In this document: one piece after another, positions 18,025-26,352 of the stretch | Position numbering within the stretch: position 1 is the stretch's first letter | Layout: each line of letters begins with the position of its first letter | Origin: Cryptosporangium arvum DSM 44712 | GTDB lineage: Bacteria; Actinomycetota; Actinomycetes; Mycobacteriales; Cryptosporangiaceae | Length of the DNA stretch: 64,000 nucleotides | NCBI RefSeq assembly: GCF_000585375.1 | Contig: NZ_KK073874.1 | Coordinates: 3,162,001 to 3,226,000, forward strand | Direction: 5' to 3' | Program-made: the position numbers and the translations under genes | Notes under the pieces: generated by a model | The model's input: only the letters and a program-made list of their open reading frames with translations | What the model was told of the DNA's origin: nothing | Databases searched by the model: none

Positions 18025-19035
18025 ATGGAATACAGGTACCTGGGACGATCCGGCACGACGGTCAGCGAGCTCTGCCTCGGCGCGATGACGTTCGGCCGGG
18101 AGGCCGACGAAGCCGACAGCCGCCGTATGCTCGACCTGTTCGCCGACGCCGGTGGCAACTTCATCGACACCGCCGACGTCTACGGCGGGGGAGCGTCGGA
18201 GGAGGTCACCGGCCGCTGGCTGAAGGACCGCGACCGCGAGCAGTGGGTGATCGCCACCAAGGTCCGGTTCCCCAGCGGTCCCGGCGTCAACGACGTCGGC
18301 CTCGGCCGCAAGCACATCCTGGCCTCGATCGACGCCAGCCTGCGCCGGCTGGGCACCGACTACGTCGACCTCTACCAGATCCACGGCTGGGACCGGGCGA
18401 CCCCGCTGGAGGAGACGCTCTCCACGCTCGACTCGCTGGTCACGGCGGGCAAGGTCCGCTACATCGGGGCGAGCAACGTCGTCGGCTGGCAGTTGCAGAA
18501 GATGCTCGACGTCAGCCGGGCCGCCGGGTACGAGCGCTTCCTGACCCTGCAGCCGCAGTACAGCCTGCTGGCCCGGCCGACCGAGTGGGAGCTGATCCCG
18601 GTCTGCGAGGCCGAGGGACTCGGCGTGCTGCCGTGGTCGCCGCTGCGTGGCGGGTGGCTGTCCGGGCGCTACACCCGGGAGATGGCCGGTGCCCCCGACG
18701 GCTCGCGGGTGAAGACCGCCGAGGCGCAGGGGTGGAGCGAGACCTGGGCCGCGTACGCGAACGAGACCACGTGGTCGATCCTGGACGAGCTGCGCGCGAT
18801 CGCCGACGCGCGGGGCAGGAGCGTCGCGCAGGTGGCGCTGCGCTGGGTGCTGCAGCGCCCCGGCGTGACCGCGCCGATCCTCGGTGCGTCCAAGTTCTCC
18901 CAGCTCGAGGACAACCTCGGCGCGGTGGGCTGGGAGTTGTCCGGCGAGGAGCTGGAGCGGTTGACCGCGGTCAGCGAGGTGACCGCGCCGTACCCGTACG
19001 ACGCGTCGATGCGTGACCTCGCGACCAACCGCTGA
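18025..19035 (+). CDS. Aldo/keto reductase
   Basis: A 336-residue NADPH-dependent oxidoreductase of the AKR family, with the (beta/alpha)8 pattern and full tetrad. Asp and Tyr lie in [13 protein letters not shown], Lys in WVIATKVRF and His in [15 protein letters not shown]. The cofactor region is [12 protein letters not shown]. It resembles the YdjG/AKR11-14 type that reduces aldehydes and ketones. Length is normal. It starts 9 nt after the coiled-coil gene, so it may share that transcript. Confidence 0.92.
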   Translation: MEYRYLGRSGTTVSELCLGAMTFGREADEADSRRMLDLFADAGGNFIDTADVYGGGASEEVTGRWLKDRDREQWVIATKVRFPSGPGVNDVGLGRKHILASIDASLRRLGTDYVDLYQIHGWDRATPLEETLSTLDSLVTAGKVRYIGASNVVGWQLQKMLDVSRAAGYERFLTLQPQYSLLARPTEWELIPVCEAEGLGVLPWSPLRGGWLSGRYTREMAGAPDGSRVKTAEAQGWSETWAAYANETTWSILDELRAIADARGRSVAQVALRWVLQRPGVTAPILGASKFSQLEDNLGAVGWELSGEELERLTAVSEVTAPYPYDASMRDLATNR

Positions 19036-19039
19036 CGCC

Positions 19040-20213
19040 GCCCGGGCCGCCGGCGGGTGGGGTCCAGACGTCCCGGCCCAGGGCCATCGCGATCGCGTGC
19101 GCGCGGTCGCGCGCGGTCGCGCGTCGCGTCGGCCCCGCCCAGGTTCGGCATCCGCAGATCCATCAGGACGACGTCGGGCCGGGTCTCCTCGACCAGGCGC
19201 ACCGCCTCGGCGCCGTCGGCGGCGGCGCCCGCGACCTCGATGTCGTCGGTGAGACCGAGCAGCGTCACCAGCACGTCGCGCACGCGGACCGCTCCACGGC
19301 CACCTCGCCCCCGAGTTCACGGTGCGTGGTCGTCAGCTCGTCGAGGACCGCGTCGACGTCACCGACCGGCTCGCGCAGCGCGGTGACCGCTCGTCCGGCC
19401 TCGGCCAGACCGTCCACCGCGAGTCCGCGCGCGGCGATCACCCGCTCGCGGGCTTCGGCGTCGCGTCCGGATTCGAGCAGGGCGTCCCCGGCGTCGAGCT
19501 GGATGACCAGGCCGCCGGGGGAGCGCGCGAGTACGGCGTGCAGATCGCGGGCGATGCGTGACCGTTCGGGGAGCGCGCGTTCCTGTTCGACGGCGAGACG
19601 CTCCTCCCAGCAACGCCCGGGTCTGCGCCTCGGCGGCGCGGAACTGCCGCCGGCTCAACCCGCCGAGGACGACGGCCAGCAGGAACGAGAGCGCGGAGAT
19701 CAGCAGGCTGACGGGGGGAGGCCACGGCACGGCGCCGACCGGGAGCAGGGCGGCCGAGGCGGCGACCACGACGGCGACGTCCCGCCACGGACGGCCGGGG
19801 CCGCCGATGCAGGCCAGCAGACCGGCGATCGCGGGAACGAACCCGATCAGGTCGGTGGCGCACGCGGTGACCGAGCCGGCGACGATCATCACCACGATCC
19901 GGGTCTCCAGCGTCGGCAGCGCGCCGTTGCGCATCCGCTTCGGCGTCGCGGCGGTGGGCGGGATCGGGCGGAACTGCGCCAGCCGGCCCCTCGCGGTGCC
20001 GGATCCGAGCGCGACTATCGCCGACAGGACGAGCACCGCCACGTCAGCGGTGCTCAGCCGGGCGTGGCCGGAGCCGACGGTCAGCAGGCCGACCACCCCG
20101 AGCACGATCGGCAGCCGCCAGATCCGGGTGGTGTCGACCGGCACCCACCGGATCTGCCGGGTCACGAGATAGGCGAGGAGCGCGAGGCCGGGAGCGAGGT
20201 TTTCGAGCGCCAT
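19040..20213 (-). pseudogene. Two-component system wreck: sensor kinase fused into response regulator by deletions
   Basis: From ATG 20213 the minus strand reads an intact membrane half of a NarL-type sensor kinase (MALENLAPGLALLAYLVTRQ, several TM segments, then RRQFRAAEAQTRALL). An extra base near 19601-19608 shifts the frame. In the new frame the dimerisation helix continues (EQERALPERSRIARDLH, the His box, then LVIQLDAGDALLESGRD) to GGEVAVERS. The whole ATPase domain and the first strand of the regulator are then missing. The text resumes in another frame with RDVLVTLLGLTDDIEVAGAA and the phosphoacceptor VVLMDLRMP, breaks again, and ends with DRAHAIAMAL, the tail of a LuxR HTH. At least one frameshift and two deletions are visible. 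Confidence 0.75.
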
Positions 20214-20272
20214 ACCTCGAGGTTCGCGCTCCGCCCCCGACCGGGTACCGCCCCTGGTTGGTGCCGGGGTGG

Positions 20273-21049
20273 TTATCCGGGGTTGCGGCCGGAGGCGGAG
20301 CGGGCCAGGGCGCTCAGGGTGAACGAACCGGTGGGGGAGCCGAGCCGGCGGAACAGCTCCGCGCGCACCGCCGTGCGCTGGTCGTCGGGCAGGCCGACGC
20401 AGTAGACGCCCGCGGGCCCGATCCCGGCGAGATAGCCGTTCCACAACTCGTCGAACGAGGCGTAGGTGGAGCTCACCGACAACACCGTCTCGGTGACGCC
20501 GGTGAAGCCGGCCGCCGCCAGCCACGCGGCGATCTCGCCGTCGCGTCCGAACTTCAGCGTCCGGGCCTCGTCGGGTGCGGACGGGTCGATCGTCAGCGCC
20601 GCGTCCCAGAAGAGCCGGAGCATCTGCATTCCCCCGGCGAAATCCCAGACGCAGGCCGCGGCGACGCCGCCGGGGCGCACGACCCGGCGGAGCTCCCGGC
20701 CGAACGCGTGCGGGTCGGCCACGAAGTGGATCACGAGTTGGGCCAGCGCGCAGTCGAAGGCCGCGTCGCCGAACGGGAGGTCCTCGGCGCGTCCGGCCCG
20801 GACCGTGACGCCCGGCAGCGCGGCCGCGCACTCGGCGACGAACGGCGGCGACGGGTCGGCGGCCGAGACCCGCTCCGGCCCGAGCCGGTCCGCGAGCACC
20901 CGGGTGAGCGCACCGGGGCCGCACCCGACGTCCAAGGCCGACCAGCCCGGCGCGACGCCGGCGGAGTCGGCGAACAGCGTCGCCAGCGGACGCGAATACC
21001 GACCCATGTAGCCGTCGTAGGCATGGCCGGTAGTGAGGAACGAGTTCAT
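20273..21049 (-). CDS. Class I SAM-dependent methyltransferase
   Basis: A 258-residue Methyltransf_11/25-type enzyme. Motif I LDVGCGPGALTRVLADRL binds SAM, followed by VSAADPSPPFV, EDLPFGDAAFDCALAQLVIHF and the RVVRPGGVAAACVWDF loop. The last 100 residues form the variable substrate-recognition part. The methyl acceptor is unknown. No partner gene is coupled to it. The region upstream holds the operator of the divergent acetyltransferase operon, which could also affect this gene. Confidence 0.88.
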   Translation of the reverse strand: MNSFLTTGHAYDGYMGRYSRPLATLFADSAGVAPGWSALDVGCGPGALTRVLADRLGPERVSAADPSPPFVAECAAALPGVTVRAGRAEDLPFGDAAFDCALAQLVIHFVADPHAFGRELRRVVRPGGVAAACVWDFAGGMQMLRLFWDAALTIDPSAPDEARTLKFGRDGEIAAWLAAAGFTGVTETVLSVSSTYASFDELWNGYLAGIGPAGVYCVGLPDDQRTAVRAELFRRLGSPTGSFTLSALARSASGRNPG

Positions 21050-21118
21050 CGACGCCTCCGGTCGGATCCCTCCGATCGTGACAGTCGGCGCGTACGACGT
21101 CAGCCCTGGAGTTCCGAT

Positions 21119-21153
21119 GCGTACGATCGTACGCTCAGTGTACGATCGTACGC
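21119..21153. promoter_or_regulatory. Two GTACGATCGTAC operators over a leaderless promoter
   Basis: The 12-bp perfect palindrome GTACGATCGTAC occurs twice, at 21121-21132 and 21140-21151, with centres 19 bp apart (about two helical turns). The downstream copy ends 2 nt before the ATG at 21154 and contains TACGAT at 21141-21146, a plausible -10 with 7 nt to the ATG. A repressor bound here would block the promoter. The TetR protein of the same operon is the obvious candidate (inference). Confidence 0.65.
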
Positions 21154-21747
21154 ATGAACCGTGCTGACCCGGCCGAAGGCGATCTGCGATCGATGCGTGA
21201 GCGCATGCTCGCCGGAGACCTGTACCGCGGCGCCGATCCGGAGCTGGACGCCGAGATGCGCCAGGCGATGGTGCTGACCAAGGCGTTCAACGACAGCGAC
21301 CCGCGTGATCCGGCCGGGCGCCGGGCCCTGCTCGAGCAGCTGCTGGGCACGATCGGCGACGAGGTCGACCTGCGCCCGCCGCTGCACGTCGATTACGGCA
21401 GCCACCTGCACATCGGCGACCGCACGTTCGTCAACTTCGGGCTGATGGCGCTCGACGTCGCCCCGATCCGGATCGGCACCGACGTCCTGATCGGCCCGAA
21501 CGTGCAGTTGCTGACGCCCACGCACCCGATCCACCCGGAGCCGCGCCGCGCCAAGTGGGAGGCGGCGCTGCCGATCACGATCGGCGACAACGTCTGGATC
21601 GGCGGCATGGCCGTGATCTGCCCCGGTGTCACCATCGGCGCGAACTCGATCATCGGCGCCGGGGCGGTCGTCACCAAGGACGTCCCGGCCGACGTCGTCG
21701 CGGTCGGGAACCCGGCCCGGGTCATCCGGTCGGTCTACGACGAATGA
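21154..21747 (+). CDS. Sugar O-acetyltransferase (maltose/galactoside type)
   Basis: A 197-residue left-handed beta-helix acetyltransferase of the LacA/Maa group, transferring acetyl from acetyl-CoA to a sugar or similar hydroxyl. It has the N-terminal Mac helix region (MRERMLAGDLYRGADPELD). The hexapeptide rungs include IGPNVQLLTPTHPIHPE, the catalytic His region, then IGDNVWIGGMAVICPGVTIG and GAGAVVTKDVPADVVAVGNP. It is the first gene of an operon with TetR and MFS genes joined by ATGA overlaps, behind two palindromic operators. Confidence 0.92.
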   Translation: MNRADPAEGDLRSMRERMLAGDLYRGADPELDAEMRQAMVLTKAFNDSDPRDPAGRRALLEQLLGTIGDEVDLRPPLHVDYGSHLHIGDRTFVNFGLMALDVAPIRIGTDVLIGPNVQLLTPTHPIHPEPRRAKWEAALPITIGDNVWIGGMAVICPGVTIGANSIIGAGAVVTKDVPADVVAVGNPARVIRSVYDE

Positions 21748-22298
21748 CGAGCCGCCGCCGCTACGAGCCCGATCGTCGGCAGCGGCTGATCGAGGTCACG
21801 CTCGACGTCGTCGCCGCACGCGGTGTCGCCGGCACCACCCACCGGCGGGTGGCCGCCGCCGCCGACGTGCCGCTCGGATCGGTCACCTACCACTTCACCA
21901 GCCTCGACGAGTTGCTGACCGCCGCGTTCACGCACCTGGCCGAGACCGAGGCGGCGCTGTTCGAGGCACGGATGAGCGCGATCGAGCCGGGCACGGACGC
22001 CCGGGCGCGGGTCGTCGACACGATGCTCGCCGACCTGGCCGACAACCAGCGCAGCGCGGTGCTCACGTACGAGCTCTACGCGGCGGCCGCCCGCGACCCG
22101 TCCCTGCGCACGATCACGCAGTCCTGGATGGAGCGCACCCGCCGCCTGCTGGAGCTCCACTTCGACCCGGAGACCGCCGAGGCGCTCGACGCGCTGATCG
22201 AAGGGCTGATCCTGCACGCGACGCTGTCCACCCGCCCGGTGGACGCCGACGTCATCCGGAACGCGGTCCGCCGGCTCGTCCCCGACGCCGTCCGATGA
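21744..22298 (+). CDS. TetR-family regulator
   Basis: A 184-residue repressor. The N-terminal HTH lies at residues about 10-55, with IEVTLDVVAARGVAGTTHRR, VAAAADVPLGSVTYHF and SLDELLTAAF. The rest is an all-helical ligand domain. The ATG overlaps the acetyltransferase stop (ATGA) and its own stop overlaps the MFS start the same way. It probably represses its own operon through the GTACGATCGTAC pair at 21121-21151, with a substrate of the MFS exporter as inducer (inference). Confidence 0.88.
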   Translation: MTSRRRYEPDRRQRLIEVTLDVVAARGVAGTTHRRVAAAADVPLGSVTYHFTSLDELLTAAFTHLAETEAALFEARMSAIEPGTDARARVVDTMLADLADNQRSAVLTYELYAAAARDPSLRTITQSWMERTRRLLELHFDPETAEALDALIEGLILHATLSTRPVDADVIRNAVRRLVPDAVR

Positions 22299-23491
22299 CC
22301 GCCGCGTCGCTGCGCTCGTCCACCGTGGCCGTCTACCTGGCGTTCAGCGGCAGCGGGTTCCTGTTCGCCACCTGGGCCGCGCGGATCCCGAGCGTCCGGT
22401 CGCAGCTGGGTCTGGACGCCCGCGAGCTCGGGCTGTTGCTGCTCGCGCTGCCCGCGGGGTCGATCGCGTCGCTGCTGGTGGCCGGGGCGTTCGTGGCGCG
22501 CAGCGGGCCGCGTCGCGCGGTGGCGGCGGCCGGCCTGGCCGGTGCGACCGGACTCGGCCTGGCCGGTCTCGGCGCGCCGGGTTCCGTCGTCGTCACGGCG
22601 GTGGGCCTCGCCCTGCTCGGCCTGGCCACCGGCGTCTGGGACGTCGCCATGAACGTCGAGGCCGCCGCGGTCGAGCAGGCCCGCGGCGTCGCGATCATGT
22701 CCCGCTTCCACGCCTCCCTGAGCGCGGGGACCGTTGTCGGTGCCGCGGTCGCCGCCGCGTGCGCTGCCGTGGGCGTCCCCGTCACCGCTCACCTGGTCGC
22801 GGTCGGGCTGCTCATCGGCGTCGCGGTGCCGCTCTCCACCCGGTGGTATCTCCGGGCGGAGACGCCGGAGGACCGCCCGGCCGGTTCCGCCCTCCGCGCG
22901 TGGACCGAGCCACGCACGCTCGTCCTCGGTCTGTTCGTGCTCACGATGGGCTTCTCCGAGGGAACCGGCAACGACTGGCTCGCCTCGGCGATGATCGAAG
23001 GCCACCGGACGTCGGTCGCCGGCGGATCGCTGACGTTCGCGCTGTTCGTCGCCGCGATGACCGTCGGCCGCTGGTTCGGGCCACCGCTGGTGGACCGCTT
23101 CGGGCCCCGGCCGGTGATCCGGGTCGGTGCGGTCGTGGCGCTGGCCGGCCTGATGGCGACGGTCTTCGGGCCGAACCCGCTGACCGCCGTGATCGGCGTC
23201 GTCGGCTGGGGCCTCGGTACCGCGATGGGCTTCCCGCTGGGCATCAGCGCGGCCGCCGAGGATCCCCGCCGCGCCGCCGCGCGGGTCGGCGTCGTCTCCA
23301 CGATCGGCTACACCGCGTTCCTCGCCGGGCCGCCGCTGCTGGGCTTCGCCGCCGACCACGTCGGCATTCTGCGGTCGCTCTCGATCACCGCGGGCCTGGT
23401 CGCGGTCGGCCTGCTGCTCGCGACCGGCCTGCCGGAGCGGGGGGTGCGTGGCGGCTCGCCGCCGCGCCGGACCGCGGTGCACGGGAGATGA
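22295..23491 (+). CDS. MFS transporter
   Basis: A 398-residue, 12-TM major facilitator. It starts STVAVYLAFSGSGFLFATWA, with WAARIPSVRSQLGL between TM1 and TM2 and VDRFGPRPVIRVG as the second-half loop motif. WDVAMNVEAAAVEQ in TM5 is a feature I associate with the YbjJ/inner-membrane MFS group, which includes sugar or drug exporters. It is the third gene of the acetyltransferase-TetR operon, with an ATGA overlap, and may export an acetylated or toxic substrate (inference). Confidence 0.87.
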   Translation: MTAASLRSSTVAVYLAFSGSGFLFATWAARIPSVRSQLGLDARELGLLLLALPAGSIASLLVAGAFVARSGPRRAVAAAGLAGATGLGLAGLGAPGSVVVTAVGLALLGLATGVWDVAMNVEAAAVEQARGVAIMSRFHASLSAGTVVGAAVAAACAAVGVPVTAHLVAVGLLIGVAVPLSTRWYLRAETPEDRPAGSALRAWTEPRTLVLGLFVLTMGFSEGTGNDWLASAMIEGHRTSVAGGSLTFALFVAAMTVGRWFGPPLVDRFGPRPVIRVGAVVALAGLMATVFGPNPLTAVIGVVGWGLGTAMGFPLGISAAAEDPRRAAARVGVVSTIGYTAFLAGPPLLGFAADHVGILRSLSITAGLVAVGLLLATGLPERGVRGGSPPRRTAVHGR

Positions 23492-23498
23492 TGGGGCG

Positions 23499-24320
23499 AT
23501 GCCCGAGGGAGACACCGTGTTCGCGCTCGCGCGCCGGCTGAACGACCGGCTGCGCGGGCAGGTGGTGCGCCGCTCCGACTTCCGGGTTCCGCGCCACGCC
23601 ACCGCCGACCTGTCCGGCGCCACGCTGCTGGCGACCCACACCCACGGCAAACACCTGCTGACGCGGTTCGACGACCCGCACAGCGGCCCGCTCACGCTCC
23701 ACACCCACCTGCGGATGGACGGCTCCTGGACAGTGCTCGGCCCCGGCAAACGGCTGCCCCGCCGGGTCGAGCCGGACGTGCGGATCCGGCTGGAGTTCGC
23801 GGACGGCCGCAGCGCCGCCGGGCTCAAGCTTCCGGTGGTCGAGCTGGTGAGGACCGCCGACGAGGGGCAACTGACCGCTCACCTCGGCCCCGATCCGCTG
23901 CGCGAGGACTGGGACCGCGACCAGGCGATCGCCCGGCTCGCCGCGGACGCCGACCGGCCGGTCAGCGCCACGTTGCTCGACCAGACCCGGATGGCCGGCC
24001 TGGGCAACCTCTGGGTCAACGAACTGTGTTACCTGCGCGGGCTCTCGCCCTGGACCCCGATGCGCGACGTCGACGTGCCCACGCTCGTCGACCTGGCGGC
24101 CCGGCTGCTGCGGTTCTCGGTCAGCACCCCCGGCGCCATGCAGGTCACCACCGGTGACACCCGGCCCGGGAACAGCCACTGGGTGTCCGGCCGGGCCGGG
24201 CGTCCGTGCCGGCGCTGCGGTACCCCGATCGAGGTGGTGGCCGAGGTCAGCGGCGACCCCGAACGCCGCCGCACCTGGTGGTGCCCGCGCTGCCAGCCCG
24301 GTCCGGGGCCGACGAGGTGA
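23499..24320 (+). CDS. Nei/Fpg-family DNA glycosylase
   Basis: A 273-residue base-excision repair enzyme that removes oxidised bases and cleaves the strand by beta/delta elimination. It starts MPEGDTVFALARRLND, so the catalytic Pro2 and Glu3 are present after Met removal. The conserved Lys lies in THTHGKHLLTRF. The H2TH region reads LLDQTRMAGLGNLWVNELCY. The C-terminal zinc finger has four cysteines in CRRCGT and WWCPRC. PEGDT is typical of Nei rather than MutM. The ATG at 23499 is required for Pro2. It is coupled to DUF3253 by a GTGA overlap. Confidence 0.93.
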   Translation: MPEGDTVFALARRLNDRLRGQVVRRSDFRVPRHATADLSGATLLATHTHGKHLLTRFDDPHSGPLTLHTHLRMDGSWTVLGPGKRLPRRVEPDVRIRLEFADGRSAAGLKLPVVELVRTADEGQLTAHLGPDPLREDWDRDQAIARLAADADRPVSATLLDQTRMAGLGNLWVNELCYLRGLSPWTPMRDVDVPTLVDLAARLLRFSVSTPGAMQVTTGDTRPGNSHWVSGRAGRPCRRCGTPIEVVAEVSGDPERRRTWWCPRCQPGPGPTR

Positions 24321-24571
24321 GCCCGTCCGACGCGCGGCTCGAGTCGTCGATCGTCGACCTGCTGGCCCGGCGCGCGGCCGGGGCCACCATCTGCCCGTCC
24401 GAGGTGGCCCGGCTCGTCGGCGGCGACGACTGGCGATCGATGATGGAACCGGTGCGGGCCGCCGCCCGGCGCCTGGTGACGGCCGGGCAGGTCGAGATCA
24501 CCCAGGGCGGCGAGGTGGTCGACCCGGAGACGGCCACGGGCCCGATCCGGATCCGACGCGTCCGGAGCTAG
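24317..24571 (+). CDS. DUF3253 small protein
   Basis: An 84-residue winged-helix-like protein: LESSIVDLLARRAAGATICPSEVARLVGG, then MEPVRAAARRLVTAGQVEITQGG and a C-terminal GPIRIRRV strand. This matches DUF3253, small proteins that may bind DNA or assist repair enzymes; the function is unproven. The GTG overlaps the glycosylase stop, and the stop TAG shares CTAG with the convergent reductase gene. Coupling to Nei hints at a DNA-repair role (inference). Confidence 0.82.
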   Translation: MSPSDARLESSIVDLLARRAAGATICPSEVARLVGGDDWRSMMEPVRAAARRLVTAGQVEITQGGEVVDPETATGPIRIRRVRS

Positions 24572-25161
24572 CCGCCGGTGGAGCGGCGCACCGGGTAGCG
24601 CAGGTGGAGCACCCGGTTGCCGGGGATCACCACGTCGGGGTCGTCCAGCAGGTGCTGGGCGTCGACCGACCCGAAGTAGCGCTTGCCGGCCCCGAACACC
24701 ACCGGGACGACGTCCATGCGCACCTCGTCGACCAGCCCCGCGGCCAGCACCTGACCCCCGACGTCACCGGCGGCGACCTCGACGACACGCTCACCCGCGA
24801 GCTTCTGCGCCGTGGCCACGGCCGCCTCGACACCGTCGACGAAGTGGAACGGCGCGCCGGGATCCCAGCCCTCGGGCGCCGGCCGGTGCGTCACGACGAC
24901 CACGTGCTCGACGCCGCTCGGCGGGGTGCCGTCCCAGCCGTCGGTCAGGTCGAAGACGTGGCGGCCGGCGATCGTCACCCCGATCTGGTCCCAGTACGGC
25001 CGGACGTAGTCGTACGACCGCTGCGACACCGCCAGTACGCCGCTGTCGTCCAGCGGGACGTCACCGCCGGTCAGCCAGTCGAACAACGGTCCGGGCCGGT
25101 CGTGTGCGTCGGCGACGAAGCCGTCCACCGACACCGAGGCGTACATGACCACTCTGCCCAC
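24568..25161 (-). CDS. RibD C-terminal/dihydrofolate reductase-like protein
   Basis: A 197-residue protein of the RibD_C family. It starts VVMYASVSVDGFVADAHDRPGPLFDWL, has the TIAGRHVFDLTDGW loop, the cofactor strand VVEVAAGDVGGQVLAAGLVDEV and VPVVFGAGKRYF. The fold uses NADPH; actual substrates are mostly unknown for these stand-alone copies. It follows the AraC gene on the same strand by 66 bp and is probably regulated by it. Its stop lies in the CTAG shared with DUF3253. Confidence 0.88.
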   Translation of the reverse strand: MGRVVMYASVSVDGFVADAHDRPGPLFDWLTGGDVPLDDSGVLAVSQRSYDYVRPYWDQIGVTIAGRHVFDLTDGWDGTPPSGVEHVVVVTHRPAPEGWDPGAPFHFVDGVEAAVATAQKLAGERVVEVAAGDVGGQVLAAGLVDEVRMDVVPVVFGAGKRYFGSVDAQHLLDDPDVVIPGNRVLHLRYPVRRSTGG

Positions 25162-25227
25162 GGGGCTCTCCTTCTGCTTCGGGTGCCCCGACGGTAGCGC
25201 GGCGCGGGTCGCCGCTCTTGTAGGAAA

Positions 25228-26091
25228 TCAATCGGCCGGAAGCGGCCAGCCGTCCAGCACGTGGCCGGGATGTTCACGCCGGAACCGCTGCCGGACCTCG
25301 ACGTACCGGGTGGGCGTGAGCCCGGTGAGCGCCCGCACCTCGTGGCCGAAGTGGGCCTGGTCGAAGTAGCCCGCACCGTGGGCGAGGGCACCCCAGTCGA
25401 TCGGTCCGGCCGGGTCGATCGCGAACACGGTCGCCATCAGCCGGTGGGTGCGGGCCAGCCGCTTGGGCGTGACCCCGACGAGCTCGGTGTACCGCCGGGC
25501 CAGGTGGGTGCTGCTGACCCCGGCGGCCGTCGTGAGGTCGCCGATCGCCACCGTTCCGCCGGTCGCCGCGATGACGCCGCTCGCGTGCCGGACCAGCTCC
25601 AGGCCGGTGGTCCCGCCGGGCTCCGCGGCCGCGCCCAGCCGCCGCCGCAGCTCGTCCTCGAGCAGCGTCAGCATCTCGTGCGGCCCGGCCGCCGCGGCCA
25701 GGCGCTCACGCAGCCGTGCGACCGCCGACCGGCCCCACACCTGCTCCACCGCCACCGGCCGGTCACGCAGCTCGGCCGCGGGCATCGGCAGGAACGGCGC
25801 CAATCCCCACGGTTTGACGTGCACACCGACCGACCGGGTGTCCGGCGGGTAGCCGAACTCGTACGCGCGGGTGGGCATCGTGATCACACAGCCGTCGGCG
25901 TACTCGGCCGCCTCGAGGTCGGCGCCCCCACGGATCCGGAACGGCGCCCCGAGGTTGACGACGAGCAACGCCGACGGCGCGGGCGGCACGGTGAACCGCG
26001 CGTACGGCGGCGCGCCGTCGAGGTAGTAGAGGTCGTCGATCAGCCCGTCCAGCGGCGGTCGCGGCACTCGGGACACGTACTCCACCCGCAC
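25228..26091 (-). CDS. AraC-family transcriptional regulator
   Basis: A 287-residue regulator. The N-terminal sensor part is DUF6597-like (FTVPPAPSALLVVNLGAPF; DTRSVGVHVKPWGLAPFL). The C-terminal AraC HTH pair is AIGDLTTAAGVSSTHLARRY and LAHGAGYFDQAHFGHEVRAL, followed by GLTPTRYVEVRQRF. The GTG at 26091 is chosen from the family start V-E-Y; upstream codons lack protein character. It precedes the RibD-like gene and may control it. Confidence 0.85.
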   Translation of the reverse strand: MRVEYVSRVPRPPLDGLIDDLYYLDGAPPYARFTVPPAPSALLVVNLGAPFRIRGGADLEAAEYADGCVITMPTRAYEFGYPPDTRSVGVHVKPWGLAPFLPMPAAELRDRPVAVEQVWGRSAVARLRERLAAAAGPHEMLTLLEDELRRRLGAAAEPGGTTGLELVRHASGVIAATGGTVAIGDLTTAAGVSSTHLARRYTELVGVTPKRLARTHRLMATVFAIDPAGPIDWGALAHGAGYFDQAHFGHEVRALTGLTPTRYVEVRQRFRREHPGHVLDGWPLPAD

Positions 26092-26152
26092 AGCATGACC
26101 CTTGACCGCCGACCTGGGCACACCCCCGGAGGCACCTAACGGCACGCGCGAC

Positions 26153-26181
26153 GGCCCGGGGCGCGTGGTGCGCTCCGGGCC
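26153..26181 (-). terminator. Hairpin terminator after the WDYN gene
   Basis: An inverted repeat GGCCCGG ... CCGGGCC with a 15-nt centre that can pair further (GCGC/GCGC). It lies 20 nt after the stop of the 42-residue gene at 26201-26329 and 62 nt before the AraC start, so it would separate the two transcription units. There is no U-tract, as is usual in high-GC actinobacteria. Confidence 0.45.
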
Positions 26182-26200
26182 GGTGGTGGTGCGGGGTGCG

Positions 26201-26329
26201 TCAGCTGCAGGGGTTGTAGTCCCAGCAGTCGTTGTAGCGCTTCTTGTGGTGGCGGCGACGGCGCGGCTTGCACTCGTTGTAGTCCCAGTCGTTGCCCTGG
26301 TTGTAGTCCCAGCCGTAGCAGTCGCTCAT
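26201..26329 (-). CDS. 42-residue protein with three WDYN motifs and four cysteines
   Basis: An unlisted short gene on the minus strand: ATG at 26329, TGA at 26201-26203. WDYN occurs at residues 7-10, 15-18 and 36-39. The centre is strongly basic (KPRRRRHHKKR, residues 21-31), and cysteines are at 4, 20, 35 and 41. GGAGG stands 9 nt before the ATG. Aspartate and asparagine are unusually rich and there is no hydrophobic core, signal peptide or membrane segment. I recognise no family. The regular motifs with paired cysteines and a good RBS argue for a true product: a metal-binding or disulfide-linked peptide, a nucleic-acid-binding peptide, or a modified-peptide precursor are all possible. The 82-bp dispersed element lies directly upstream. 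Confidence 0.7.
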   Translation of the reverse strand: MSDCYGWDYNQGNDWDYNECKPRRRRHHKKRYNDCWDYNPCS

Positions 26330-26352
26330 GTCGCCGTTCCTCCACGAAGTCG

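Noticed and set aside
19078-19135. Tandem GCGCGGTC-like repeats as a structural element
   Set aside because: They lie inside the decayed response-regulator gene and look like low-complexity GC sequence rather than a maintained repeat.
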